64,000 bases of DNA from Balanoglossus misakiensis (taxonomy: Eukaryota; Hemichordata). Both the position numbers and the translations under genes were made by a program. Below are positions 27,001 to 38,900 of the stretch, piece after piece. The notes under the pieces are model-generated. The model was given only the letters and a program-made list of their open reading frames with translations, ran no database searches and was not told where the DNA came from. Every line of letters starts with the position of its first letter. The stretch's first letter is position 1. The stretch is taken from positions 4,030,001 through 4,094,000 of the forward strand of contig CM082576.2 of the NCBI GenBank assembly GCA_040954595.2, given 5' to 3'.

Positions 27001-29042
27001 TTTTATTGGTGTCCTTGTCTCTGCAGTGTTGGCTTGTTCCATCTTCTATCACCTGCTCAGGACTTTTCAATCGCAACGCATTATTCTAGGAGTACAGGTC
27101 GTTTATTGTAAAGAAGTTGAAAGATTCCTAACGATCTGCCCATTATTCATTGCAAAGTTGTATATGTTTGTGGATTTTGTGCACATGAATTCTAGAATAT
27201 ACATGTGGGGAAAATTAGCAGGCTAAAGCGGTGTACTGGGAACGTGTTGAATTTAATACAGAAGCTTTAACCAGACCCTCCATATCAGAGTTATTGTTCA
27301 CGTGATTGCCCTTGGATTTTTTTCAGGACGACCCGTATGACGAAACTCGAAAGATTCTACCAATGGTTGAGTTCTGTCACTCAGACCACCTGACATACTG
27401 GTTGGGGGCGCTATACTGCTACAAAGGCCTGTTGCTCATTTTCGGCACATTCCTGGCTTGGGAGACAAGAAAGGTTGGTTATCTCCATATGGTGGTCAAT
27501 GATGTATGGCGATTCTTTCTAAGATGCTTAAATTTCAACAAGAGAGCTTTGTTGAGGTGCGGTAGTTCATTGCGTACGGTGCAATGTTATAACGAGAGGA
27601 AGCGATAGCTTGTTTTCAGTACAGTCACTTACTTTATTGGACACCAACACGTGTAGTGGATGAACATCACTGACCAAGTCTGAACTGAGTTGAACACCCA
27701 CAAGAACGGAAAAAACCCACCAAGCTTACATAACACATACATGCATAATAAGACTATCATTTACATATCAAAGAAAGTGACCATCTGGGTAAAGTTCAGT
27801 TTACTCCAACAAGCTTACGGACGCCTAAGGGAGAACGTATTGTCTTTGATAAAATTGTGATAGTTCTTCAATAAACAGAGCCCCACCATTGTTTCCGGAA
27901 ATGACAAAAACTTGTCCATATTACTGCTTCTGATTTTACAGTAATACACTTTTATTTCCTTCTCCCCGGCCGTGGTATCTCCGCACTCTAGGTTAGGATA
28001 CCAGCGTTGAACGACAGTAAATTCATCGGGATGAGCGTGTACAACGTCATAGTCCTGTGCATCATCGGGGTGTCTGTCAGTCAAGTCATCAACCACAATA
28101 TGAACGCGGCTTACGTGTGCCTGGCTGCCATCAACATTTTCTGCACAACCTTTACGCTGCTCATGGTGTTCATACCCAAGGTGCGGTTTGCAACATTCAC
28201 ATTAAGATACAGGTTATCTTGTTTGTCGGAGACTGTGTTATATGTATTCTGCAAAGACGGATCTAAATAGATAGAGGCAAACGGACAGAAAGCCGGACGG
28301 AAGGGAAAACGGAGGGATGGGTGTTTATTTGCATAGGTGCTCGGTTAGGTAGATATAGCTGGGCAGTTGCCCGATATACATGTGTTCGAGTCGCCACTTT
28401 TATTTTGTGGATTATAATTTATCTATCATCACTTGCAGATCATTTCTGTAGCGAAGTACCCTGAAGGGCAGCCTGTGACGACTGTCACCAAATCACAAAG
28501 ATCGGTGGATATCAGTACAGTCACCGGAAAACTTGAAGATATTGCTACTCTGAAAGAAAAGATCGCCGAGGTCAGTGACTGTGGAGATATATCGTCATAA
28601 CATGGTTGTGTAATGTTGTGTGGTGTGGTGTGTACATGTGGCGTGGTGTGGTGTGATGTGATGTGACGTGTCTGTGTTTTTTCATAATCGCCAGACAGTC
28701 AGCGTTCAAATTTTCACTTTCCAACTGGAGTCAATCGGATAATATGTTTGCCAATATGTTAATAGTTTACTTGTGGGGAAAATCTCTCGGGTATTGAGAA
28801 AATTTAATTGATATTCCCAGATTGAAGCTGAAAACTCCAAATTACGGAGGATGTGCAAAATTTCCTCAACCGAAGACTTGCCAAAGAACACCCAATCTAT
28901 GATCGACTACAGACACCGCGGTTGTGGAATTTGGTGTTTCGGAGCAACCTGTGGATGCTACAGTCCCCAAGACAACTACATCGTCAAATCTGGCAATCCA
29001 GACTCCGAAAGGAAGTCAGACGCTACTGTTTCCGAATTCTAA
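18320..29042 (+). CDS. GABBR2: GABA-B receptor subunit 2-like receptor with an inserted C-type lectin domain
   Basis: Class C G-protein-coupled receptor of the metabotropic GABA receptor family, plasma membrane. Exons: 18320-18616, 20053-20190, 20713-20883, 21472-21573, 21928-21993, 22411-22608, 23107-23370, 23589-23649, 24218-24395, 24700-24887, 25174-25251, 25532-25697, 25906-26038, 26366-26473, 26705-26827, 27327-27473, 27992-28180, 28439-28570, 28821-29042. They join to 986 aa. Order: signal peptide (MLRIAAVCALFCVIALSES), Venus-flytrap domain (about 46-432, with SAASPALSNREKYPYYFRT and GWFQKSWWD), C-type lectin domain (433-554), rest of the flytrap and linker (555-600), seven membrane helices (about 600-869; AFGAMFSKTWRVHR, LNDSKFIGMSVYNV), a short cytoplasmic tail with a coiled coil (about 893-923), and a Cys-rich end. 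The seven-helix and coiled-coil motifs match GABBR2 better than GABBR1. The lectin insertion is not part of any GABA-B receptor known to me. Intron 4 has a GC donor. Confidence 0.9.
19110..19300 (+). mobile_element. possible SINE-like relic
   Basis: In receptor intron 1. GGTTTGAGACACGGCC (near 19151) resembles a degenerate tRNA B box (GGTTCRANNCC), and GTCGTGCCCTTGAGCAAAGC (near 19220) resembles a tail seen in many tRNA-derived SINEs of aquatic animals. The 3' end and a target duplication were not found. Confidence 0.35.
20988..21110. repeat. (ATC/GTC)n trinucleotide microsatellite
   Basis: A run of GTC units passing into about 25 ATC units, with a less regular tail, in receptor intron 3. 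It produces spurious homopolymer open frames on both strands. Confidence 0.97.
21574..21575 (+). other. non-canonical GC splice donor (receptor intron 4)
   Basis: The coding frame requires splicing at AAG|GCAAGG. Both flanking exons read as one phase-0 GABA-B segment (IENLK then KSDAKIIIA). GCAAGG fits the known GC-AG donor class. Confidence 0.8.
24218..24887 (+). other. C-type lectin-like domain exon pair within the receptor
   Basis: Exons 24218-24395 and 24700-24887 encode 122 residues with the long-form CTLD pattern. It starts DCPSDWVIFNNSCYHF, has WSEARTKC, the WFIGL core motif spanning the exon junction, and ends SCDTKRRFVCE. Six cysteines are correctly placed for three disulfides. The block is bounded on both sides by phase-1 introns (symmetrical 1-1), so it can be added or skipped without breaking the frame, the classic signature of exon shuffling. 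The calcium and sugar-binding EPN/QPD and WND motifs are absent, which suggests protein rather than calcium-dependent sugar binding. Confidence 0.9.
28612..28675. repeat. GTGTG-rich microsatellite
   Basis: Irregular run of TGTGG/TGTGA units in the intron before the last receptor exon. Confidence 0.85.
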
Positions 29043-29532
29043 GTACAATTTTCGTTATTTTGTTTCTAATTTTAATTGTATGGAGCGTTGATTTAATACA
29101 TATAATTGGTTAACTGTTCATCAGCTACATGTCTATGATTTGTTAAACGAGAATCTCCGTAAGTGATATCTATGACATGAGGACTATCCAAGCGATGGAT
29201 GTCAACTGACTAGTTTTTTGTGACAATTTAAGTGTTGTTACTGTGACCGTTCATTTTTTTAAACTTGTCGGACACACACATGTACATGTAAAGTATTTTT
29301 AGCGATTGTTTCGTGATACTCTCAAAGAAAGCACCAGGTCAATACTTTGTTAGAAACATTTTCAGAGCTATTTTTGCTTTTACCTGAACGGGGGCCATGT
29401 CATTTACAACGGCAATTAACCTGTCATATCGTTTCCCAATGGTATCTTGTACCGTCAGCAAAGACAAAAGTATTGCTTGCCAGACACCTGTTAACTTCAC
29501 GTTTCACAGCAAACGTTTTGCCAATGGAACGA

Positions 29533-29538
29533 TTTATT
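29533..29538 (-). terminator. polyadenylation signal candidate for the IFI44-like gene
   Basis: AATAAA on the minus strand about 405 bp beyond the IFI44-like stop codon at 29943. Confidence 0.45.
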
Positions 29539-29647
29539 GCCATAACACAAGAATAATAGTAAATTCCATAATTCAAATAATCAATATTATAAACTATGAG
29601 AGTAAAATGTGTTATGAAATGAATATGTAAATACGTTGTATTTTCGT

Positions 29648-29653
29648 AATAAA
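29648..29653 (+). terminator. polyadenylation signal candidate for the receptor gene
   Basis: AATAAA about 605 bp after the receptor stop codon. If used, the transcript runs past the opposite-strand signal of the convergent IFI44-like gene. Confidence 0.45.
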
Positions 29654-29942
29654 GTCCGTGTAAAGACAGGGAAAACTTTGACAGTCTGCATACCTGGAAT
29701 AATACTTATGTAATAATAAAAATGCTGTTGAGAGGTGTTCGATTGAGTAGGAGTTTACCTTTGGGTTTTTTTCCGGTATGAAAACGCCACATAACGCTGG
29801 AACGTTCTCTATAATTATGTACATTTGATATTCTGGTCACGTGACATTATGGCCTACACAAACCTATCCACCATCGGCTGGTAGAACGATCGGGAAGAAT
29901 CAAACTGTCGACAGGCTATCAAATCAAAAGACAGCTTATATC

Positions 29943-32900
29943 TCAATGAATGTCTTCATGGTGTTCGGTTACTTCGTCCAACTGGTCATCGAAGAAGTTG
30001 TCCGCAAATCGAAACATTTGCCTGAGGGCGCTCAACGCCAGAATGTCAACTTTGGTGTCCAATTCCAGCTCACTTTCGTAGTTTTTAACGGGCAGTATAC
30101 TAGAACGAGGAAGGCCCAGTTTGTGACTGATTTCCTCGACCTTTTCGCGCACATATTTACTCCTGTAAACCAGGGCCAGGTCTCGGTTGACGTACGGACA
30201 AGCTGTGTCGATCTTCGTCAATAGTACTATTAGTGGAATACCTGTTGAGAAGAGTGAGACAAGGAGTGGGTATAAGAATATTAACAAGTTATGTGAACTA
30301 AACGTTACAAAATATCATGATATTTTCTGGATTTCATGAGTTCTACATTTCTACCGTGGTTGAGTGTTCGCAATACCCTAACACTGTCAGTAAAACCAGA
30401 AAAAAGCGAAGGTTGATATTGATGAAATTCGAATTCAGTAAACGTACCTCTCTGGTTCACGTGAGTTCTCATAGCAGCAAACTTTTCGATAATTGCGGGT
30501 GACATCACACTGACAATACTGCAGTCCACAACGAAAACCACACAGTGTACTTTCTGGGCGAGAGATGGCGTTGTGTTGAAACCAGGCACTTCTGGAGTGA
30601 TCTGCTCGTCGGGGTTGAACTGTGAGTGGAGAATTGGTAGTTGATAGTTTAACTTTCGTGGCTTCAGTTGTGGTGGTGTCTTGACTGCATGGAACTACAT
30701 ATTTAACGTGTGTATTCGGCATACTGTTTTTGCCGCCACTTTTATCAACCAGTCACTCGAGACCATACTGAATTTGCTCTAGGTTATGTCAATGAAATAA
30801 CTCGTGCCACTGAAAGGAGTGATGATTTTACCAACAAGACAAACAGAGATGAATGTTACAAACTTGCCTGATATCTATCCGGAATATTACCATCCAACAA
30901 ATACGGGACATCACTGACATCCAATCCCATCGATTCTTCAAGTCCCATGGTATCACAGAGTCTGAAATTCAGGGGGTCTCCTCCTCTACTCGCACGAACC
31001 TCATACGTGCGAAACTGAACATGGGACAGAGGAAACAGGGTGAAGTATTTAGGGTTGTGTGTTTATATAAATATGTGTCGTGTCAGACCCTACCCAACTC
31101 AATCGTCTATACCTACCCGTGTCGTGAGACTGTGAGGAACGCTCCCCATATTGGCCTGACTTGTCACGTGACCACGGTAGATGGAGTTGATGGTGTTGAA
31201 GAAGCTCGATTTGCCGGCGCCTATCTGCCCCAGCATCAGAATACGGAACTGCCTTACGCCGAAACACTCCAAGGGTCTGTGATGAGCGACTTCTTGCTTC
31301 AAATTGGCCCGCGTTCTGGAAGATTAAATGAGTCAAATTAATTAGCAACCTATTGAACATTCCAATATAACGTCAAGAAATTGCTGGCGTCACTGACAAT
31401 TAATAAGGGAAAAAATGCTAAAAATGGCGGCACTCACTGTTCGTCCCAATGTTGTTTCCTCCATGACTCAGATTCGGGAAGTAGACCGCCTTTGCTCTGA
31501 TGAGGCTTTGTGGAAATTTCAACTGCAGGGGAGACCAAGTTTGTTTTCGCCAAGTTCTGTCGTCGTCCTAATTGCAGTATAGGTCGCGAATCGTTCCTGT
31601 ATGAGTCTCGTCCTTCAGATGTTGACGGCACTGGCCCCAGCGTTGGCGAGTCTGTGGAAAAATTTGCGTGCTTTAGTTTAGAGTCAAGGGAAATGAGAAC
31701 GTCCGACAACAATGTGAGGTTTCTTTTGGCTGTTGGCTCTATTTCTGATTCAGAAAATGTTCAATTTGATTCGCTGCCAAATGAATGAAACTCAAGAATG
31801 CTTCCAGGTTTTGCTGATAATTATTTGTATGGCCGACCCTTAATACCTGTTAATTGATAAACTTCGATTTCTTTGAAATTAAAATCGTTCGGTCCGAGCA
31901 GATCGTGTGGTTCGAATTTCTCGAAGTCAAAATTCCCAGTTGCTCCCGGCTGGCAAAACCCGTTGGTCTTCGTGAAACCGTTGATTCCCTTCCGGTGAGG
32001 ACCGTGGAATAATGTCAGCGTACTCCCAACTGCTCCGAACGACGGTCCGTATGAAGCTTTGTGGTAAACCTGGCACTGGTGGAGATATCGGTGACGAAGG
32101 ATTAAAGGGACAGTAGATGGAATTTTTGGTGATGATTTCACTATTCTTGTTCTACTCACTAGCTTCTCAACAAAGTATATATGCTTGTAAAGTGCCATGT
32201 TATTGTTGATATTTGAATTTTATTCCGGACTAAAAATCGGTTGTGAACGATAAATGCGAACGATAGATTTTGGCAAAAATGCACAGTTGCAACGTACCCG
32301 TTGGTGATCGCTGTACACAGCCATTGATCTCCTGACGAACGGGTCAAATATGTCATGTCCGCTGTACAGACGGAAGAGAAACGCTGTGTTGTCCTGCTTG
32401 CCTTGATTGACACTGCTCCACGGAATCTGCGTGTATCCCCCAAAGACGTAACCGTACGAGTTGTAGACCACGGTGACTGTATCTTCTCTGCCGTCGCACA
32501 GTCGGTGGAACACGGTCGGGTCGAACCCGCTCACCGAAGCTTTGTAAATGAGTAGAAACTGCGCGTAGGGGCGCTTTAACCAGTGACGTAGTTGGTCGAT
32601 GTCTTTGGCCGCCAACATGCGCGGTGCCGGGCCGGGGAGATTGCTCCGCCGTGGGGACAGATCCTCACCCCTTTCATTGTCTGTAAAGTGTACCACAAAG
32701 AATTATCTTCTGTTTAATTTATTAAAGATGAAACGGTAACGGTGTTGTATTTTGTATAAAGGTTGCGCACAATCATGTATGTAACTCACCGGATGCCGAC
32801 GTTACAGACTGATTTTCTATGATGGAGACCGCCTCTTCTCTCATACTGGCATCGTCGTCTTCTGTTTTGGAAAAAAAATGAAGGTGATATTTCAGACTTC

Positions 32901-33858
32901 AGTGTGCGATAAACGACGCCAATCCGCGAAGGCCAACGGAGCCTCATTTGCGAAGTGGTGCCACATTGTTTCGAATACAAAATACAAACTATTACGTTTG
33001 ACCCCACCCCCCCCCCCCCCAGAAAATACCTGTGCTGCAACTCAAAACGGTATTTCGTTGAGGAAGACTTTGGTGTCTCAAACTCAGAGATTTGATGGCG
33101 AAAAAATAAGACACTTCGTTCTCGAAGCTGAGCTCACTCTGACTTCTAAAAACGATGGTTTCAATGACATCAGTTATTCGGGGTCGGTATATTCATTTGA
33201 TGTAAATCAAAACAGGAAAAATACAAAGCATTGTCATTTTGATCGATTGCAGCAAGGTCGCAGCAGCTTATAGTTAAAGGTTCTCTTGTTGTCACTTTTT
33301 AAACAGCTGACCTCTGACAGGCGTTGCGTAAGAACGCGCTCGTTTGCATATAACGTTTCATTTCGCTGTATGGGTTTTACAGACGTTGGCCATGCATGGA
33401 GTTATAATCGACAAACAACAAAGAAATGTGCCAAAGGCCGGTTCCAGAGACAATGACAACAGTCCTTCTATTTTGTAAACAGACAAAACGTGACGATGCT
33501 GAAATGGAAATGTTTTTGCTTCATCAAAATTAATCAAGTATTTCTGGCGCTTGTGTGTATTAATGCAGCGTGATAAATTTCACGAATAAAATTCACTATT
33601 TATATTTTCATAACTATGGAGGCGATCAAAGAAAAGAGCAATACTGTGCAGTATGATTAGGAAATAATTATTTTGGATAAAATGTGCAAAGGATTTTGCT
33701 GCGAGTGGCAAAGACAAATCGCTAAAATGCTTGTGTGGCTAATTAAGCAACTACAGTGTATGACAGAGCCAATGTTCAATGATTCTACAAATAATTAACG
33801 TACCACTTGGTTGGTATCCGTCCTCTATACTAGTCACGTCCTCTGCCAAATTATTCAT
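29943..33858 (-). CDS. IFI44L: IFI44-like protein (TLDc domain plus GTPase domain)
   Basis: Member of the interferon-induced protein 44 family. In vertebrates these are interferon-stimulated proteins with antiviral or antiproliferative effects; the invertebrate role is unknown. Exons in transcript order: 33804-33858, 32790-32861, 32298-32680, 31847-32075, 31438-31744, 31117-31315, 30868-31014, 30448-30619, 29943-30241. All phases agree and give 620 aa. A TLDc domain occupies about residues 60-250 (FLLIYKASVSGFD, VVYNSYGYVFGGYT, YHKASYGPSFGAVG). A low-complexity linker follows (about 250-345). The G domain has P-loop GQIGAGKSS (about 378), Walker-B-like LCDTMGL (about 434) and TKID (530-533) as the specificity motif. 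Family features such as DGNIPDRYQ are present. The sixth intron (donor at 30866-30867) uses GC. The gene converges with the receptor gene and diverges from the coiled-coil gene at 35963. Confidence 0.9.
30866..30867 (-). other. non-canonical GC splice donor (IFI44-like gene)
   Basis: CAG|GCAAGT on the minus strand, the textbook GC-donor context. It joins DRYQ to FNPDEQ in phase 0, as expected for the family. Confidence 0.75.
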
Positions 33859-35962
33859 GGAATGAGCTTAGAGCAACTGCCAAGGCAAACATATGAAATA
33901 ATTGAAAGTGAAAATATATTAGACTCGTGCATATATCGGACAGACCCGTGCATTGTTCGTGCGTTGTTGAAAATGGTGAAAGTGGTTTAAGAAAAGTGTC
34001 GAGTGAGGGTGAGAAGCATAGCAAAAGGATTCCTTCTGAAGCTTGTGCATAAACAACTATCTTGTGTATAAACAAGACAGAGCGAGTGGTGTAAAGATGT
34101 GTATGTAAGTTACCACAGAGTAACAAACCTTTAACAATATTTTAATTTTTTTCCGAGCGGTACTGAAATCATAAGACCGTGAATTGTGGGCTCGGTAACC
34201 TTTGTGACTATTGTTACTGATTCCTTTTTATGAAGAAGTGGGGCACACAAGCGAGTAGAAATGAACGGGTGATAAAAACACGAGTGGAGACGATGTTCCC
34301 CTCCCTTTTTGTATTGTCGGACACAATGGGATCGGTGGAGATTCGGAATTTGAAATCTTTTGTGTTCGGTGTCATCGTAGGCCGCGAGATATTTGTGGTC
34401 TTTGGTCTCAGAACGTCAAAAGATCCCCTTTGAAATGGACAGTCCTACTGAAAGGAAGTGAATCATGTATGGCATTGTAAAAAAATATAATTGATCTCCA
34501 TATATCCGACTAAGAAAAATACCACGTGATATAGTTTTCAACAGGCCGATTTTCTCTGCTCGCGTTCGTCAGTTTTGGCATCTACCCAGACAGTCTGGAT
34601 CCAGAATTCCGTAATCTATTGTCTGGGATCGAATTACGCTTTACCGGGCCACGGGTAATGGTCGATTTATAAAAGAAGTCATGGAGGAATCACGGTGTAT
34701 GTCCATGACGAAGAAAACCCTGTCTGAAAAGGGAATGTTTATGACGTTTCGTGTGTGTGAACATTTTTTTAAGTAGTAGTGGTCACAACCGGAGAGCGAG
34801 AGCTGTACATTTCATGCATCCACGTTCCCATATGGGACAACAAGAAGTCGTCCTAAACACAATTTAGTTCATGAACGGTCACTCTTTTTGTATGAGCCAG
34901 TGTGGTTCACATGGTCCAGTGTACCGTATCGTCACTCTGCATTCGGATTTCCTCGCTACATTTACGATCTGTTCTGCCATCCGGACAGATTTGATTTCAT
35001 AACTTTTCAAAAATTAAAGTCGGTCATATTAAACATGTGCTCCTCTTGTGTGATGTCTTTGTGGCGATCCGGCGACCACAATAGCGGCGAGTCGAAAGGT
35101 GAAAAGATGCTGTCATAAACGGACAAATAACCAGGCCTTAAAACTGCCTCGATACCTACCGAAACAGCAATGGCAACTTTCCAATGTATTCTCCGACTGT
35201 TAAACCTGGTGGTCTGCGATCGACGTTGATGACCCGATCTTCGACGAGGGCGATGGTTATGACGATAACGCCAGTTCAGCTGACAGTTGGGTATATACGG
35301 TGTATGGCTGTAAATATTGCTGGAGCCAGTGCCGGGTCGGGCATGTGTCAACAAAGCGTATACCACTATGGCTGCTTTGCGCATAAATAGAAATACTGGG
35401 TCACGACGGAAAGGTATGAGGCGGGTCTACCGTATTGTAATGAAGAGTGGACCAGGTGGTCTCACTCCCCTGTCGCTCCTCAGATATTCGACAAATTACC
35501 GCGCAAACGACGACCCCTCGGCAGCTGCGTTCGACACACAAAAATTATGAAATCGGAATATTCAAAAGTGAAAGTGTTTCTAACGTTATGTTTTCGCGTT
35601 TTCGTTGAGTAAAGTGGAAAATTAACGACCGCTATTACGTGGTATACGGACGCTTTTCGGGACAGCGTAATAGGTATTATAAAGAATGCACAATTCATGA
35701 GCATTCTAATGTAAATCACGTTGTGCGGAGTATGCGCATAACAACGTCGCCTCCATTTTTTGTCGCTTTCCTATCCGGGCGACGTAGCAGCCGCTCCGAC
35801 GGTTTGTTTATACTCTTGCATAAGGTTTCAGCCGCATTATGGAGATACTTCATGGACGGATCTTTTTCCAATCAGGGTCCTACTACTGAGCGTTGACATC
35901 GTGCGCGTGAATGAACGACTGAAGACCCGCCGAAGTGAATTTCCGATCTATGCAAAAAGCTT
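33859..35962. other. shared upstream region of two divergent genes
   Basis: About 2.1 kb between the start codons of the IFI44-like gene (-) and the coiled-coil gene (+). It should hold both promoters and 5' UTRs. TATTATAAAG near 35675 is a weak TATA candidate for the plus-strand gene. Open frames here (for example 35007-35384 minus) match nothing recognised. Confidence 0.5.
33904..33913. promoter_or_regulatory. IRF/ISRE-like motif near the IFI44-like start
   Basis: GAAAGTGAAA fits the GAAANNGAAA consensus bound by interferon regulatory factors in vertebrates. It lies 46 bp upstream of the IFI44-like start codon (33858). A looser pair, TGAAAATGGTGAAAGTGG, lies near 33968-33985. A 10-mer of this degeneracy is expected by chance about once per 30 kb on the two strands, so position is the main argument. 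Confidence 0.3.
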
Positions 35963-38900
35963 ATGTCTTCTCCGGAAAAGAATCTGAACGCCCCGGAAAG
36001 GCGTCCTGCCAGTTCAGGCAGCAAGAAGCAGGAAGGCGTTTCACGCAAGATGGCGGCGACCAACAACGCTCAGGACACCGGAAAGCGCAGTGGCTGGCTA
36101 GGCCTCTCCAGATCCAAAAAGAAGTATAATTTTCGGACCCACCCCACCTATTCGGAACCCCCAGACGAAGACCCCCATGCCAAGCAACCGGAAGACAAAC
36201 GCGATATCCCGACGCTTTTGGAACGTTTGGACGTAAGTAACTTTCACTGTGTTGCCTGTGATCTGATAAAGCACGGGCAGGCCTAAATTTTTGGTAAATT
36301 ACCATTGTTGCAATACAGCCCTTCAGATTGGAAAGTGCTCGTTTCTACTTGAAGTGTTGGGAAAGTCACTGAGTAAACAGGCTTGCTAGGGTTTCATTCT
36401 TATCTTTGGAGTGTGGGCCCTACATGTTGGTCCCAGGGGCTGCTGAAGTTTGCACTTGTTACAGTGGCGGTGTCACTTTAGTGCGAGGTGTCACGGACGA
36501 TGGGCAATGCCTCCGGGAATTTGCAAACGCACCACGAAATATTTCCTGTCCAAACGCTTAAGAACGGTTCTTAATCGTAAGAATCTCCCATTGTGTCAGT
36601 TCGCTAGGTTTGAAAAGCGGACAAGTTGTCTATGCTCCAAAGTTGCCAAATTAGGTGCTTTATTGAGTCGGCTCAAGTGACGTCACAATTAACCTCTTTG
36701 TTTTCATGGGGGAAACCATTGAAAAGCCCGCTGCACCTCCCTGCCGTTCTTTCAATTCAACCCACGCTGGTTGCATTCCTGGCGTTAAATCTGGCCGCAG
36801 TAAGACGCCTCCATAAAACCCTGTAGGAGATCCTATGATATACTATACACATGTGACCCAAATTTGATTTGACCAGTGGATCGGCAGCGGAGAACATCAA
36901 CCACCTGTTGATTTCAGACTTCTGTCCGATCTCTGCTACTGTGTACGCGAGCAGTATAAAAAGCAATTACCCTGCGCACGGTCACTGGTGACCGTGACCA
37001 GTGCTTGCGATTAGGTGCTAATCAAATCCAACGCTACCGTGTTAGTATTAACAACAGCGATATCTGTTGTTCCCCCTTTCCCGACGGTATTATGTATACC
37101 CTAGCTCTATGTAAACCACACAATAACATGATTTGGGGCGTAGCTCTGTACAGCCCGATTGACTCCAAAAGCAAATTGGCAAAATTATTTAGATTGGCTG
37201 ACCTCAGTTGAAGTCGCATTTCAGGTCGAGTTCATACATGTATGCCCAAATAAGACAACCAATACTTTCTCTGGAGAGTGTGTTAAGTTCAACACGGGCA
37301 ATTTCACTAGGGCACGGTACATTTGATTGACGTTTTTCGATGAAAGTGGGGACATACAACTGTCCGCCCTCTTGCCTTATCAAACTTACAGGCTTGTAAA
37401 AAGTCTACCACTCTCATAAAACCGCGGAAGAAATTCCTGCTCTTCTGGGCCTCCACTCACAATAAAGTGTCACTTTACACCCCTCACTTTGTGACTCAAG
37501 GTCTACAGTGGTAAATTTTAGACGTTGAAACGCACGCATGTGCACCATATATCTGATGTGAGACCGGTGACCCGGATCGCCAGAACGCCCATGGCGAACG
37601 TTAGTTAGCCACTGCGGCATGGAGGGCCTTAGAACTGAATATATTTTCCTCAGCCCAACAACGATTGTCTTTGACAGAACAAAATTAACTGCAATTTGAA
37701 TTTAAAGGAAAGGATTAGTTTGGATCCGATAAACCACATTCACGTTGAAGATAGAAAAGGTCAATGAATAAAAGTCGTGACAGGATTGGCCAGAGGGATT
37801 ATTTATGCGGGACAACAGAGTTAACGACCTCGAACATTCAAGCGGCAATGAAACCATCTCACCATGCATGGCTAAATTCGACAAGAGGAGAGGCGACGAC
37901 CCGCCCCTGTGGCCAAAGTCGATCAAAACGGTGGCTTTATCTACATTTATCGGACCACGATTGGCCAGTCAGACTCTTCCCAGTGCTGTTACTGGTTAAA
38001 CTTGTATTATGTAGTTATGTCGTCACCACCTCAAGTTTGGTCAGAAAATATCCCCTTGACACTTTTACCTCAGTGACCTACAAGGGAGAATGGACAACAG
38101 TATTATTTATGTGTTTATTGTTAGGAATGGGGTCTCTGCATCTATACAGGAGCTTAGAGGACCATGTTTATGGCAACTTATGCTCTGGTCGACGACAAAA
38201 TTTGGTCCTTCAAGTATGCATATGCATGTACATGTACATATCCGTTCAGTCACAGTACACTCACAGGTATTTGCATGTTTGTTATTATTATTTTTGTTTT
38301 GTTTTTTTCCCTTGCTTAGAATTTGGAACACTCAAACAGCGATGACATCATAGCATTGCAGAAGATCGTAATTTCGCGCCTTGTCGAGGAAAACAAGTTG
38401 CTGAAATCACAGAAATCGTACGCCGACGTTCTAAAGGCGGAAACCGTTGAATTAAAGAAGGAAATCAAAGACCTAAAAGACAACAGGACTATGCAAGAGT
38501 TCTTACAGAAGGACCACATCAAACAAAATGGCGTCAATATTGACGACTCCAACAGTATGGTGGTTGAGGCGCTGACCAAGGAAATCAAGGACCTGAAAGC
38601 AGAAACCTCTCGAATGAAGATAGTTAACGATCAACTCAAGTACGCTAAAGAACAGTTACAGGTAGCACTTGACCATCAGTCGAGGCAGATGAAGGAACAG
38701 ACAGGAACCGTGCCTCAAAGTTCACAAAACGGCCTCCCTCAGATGAACGGTCATCACCACCCACAGCCGGCGTCGGCGACCAGTCGCTTCAGCCACTCCA
38801 GAGCGTCTAGCCGGTCCTCGTTCTCGTCGCCCTCCGTGAGCACGTGCACTGACGAGATCGAGGTGCTGGAGGACGAGGATGAGGATGGGGATTCCGGGTA

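Noticed and set aside
35007-35384. Minus-strand open frame of 125 codons between divergent genes
   Set aside because: Basic, low-complexity translation without family resemblance, probably chance or 5' UTR DNA.
37764-38345. Plus-strand open frame of 193 codons in intron 1 of the coiled-coil gene
   Set aside because: No domain. It overlaps the true exon at 38320 in a different frame.
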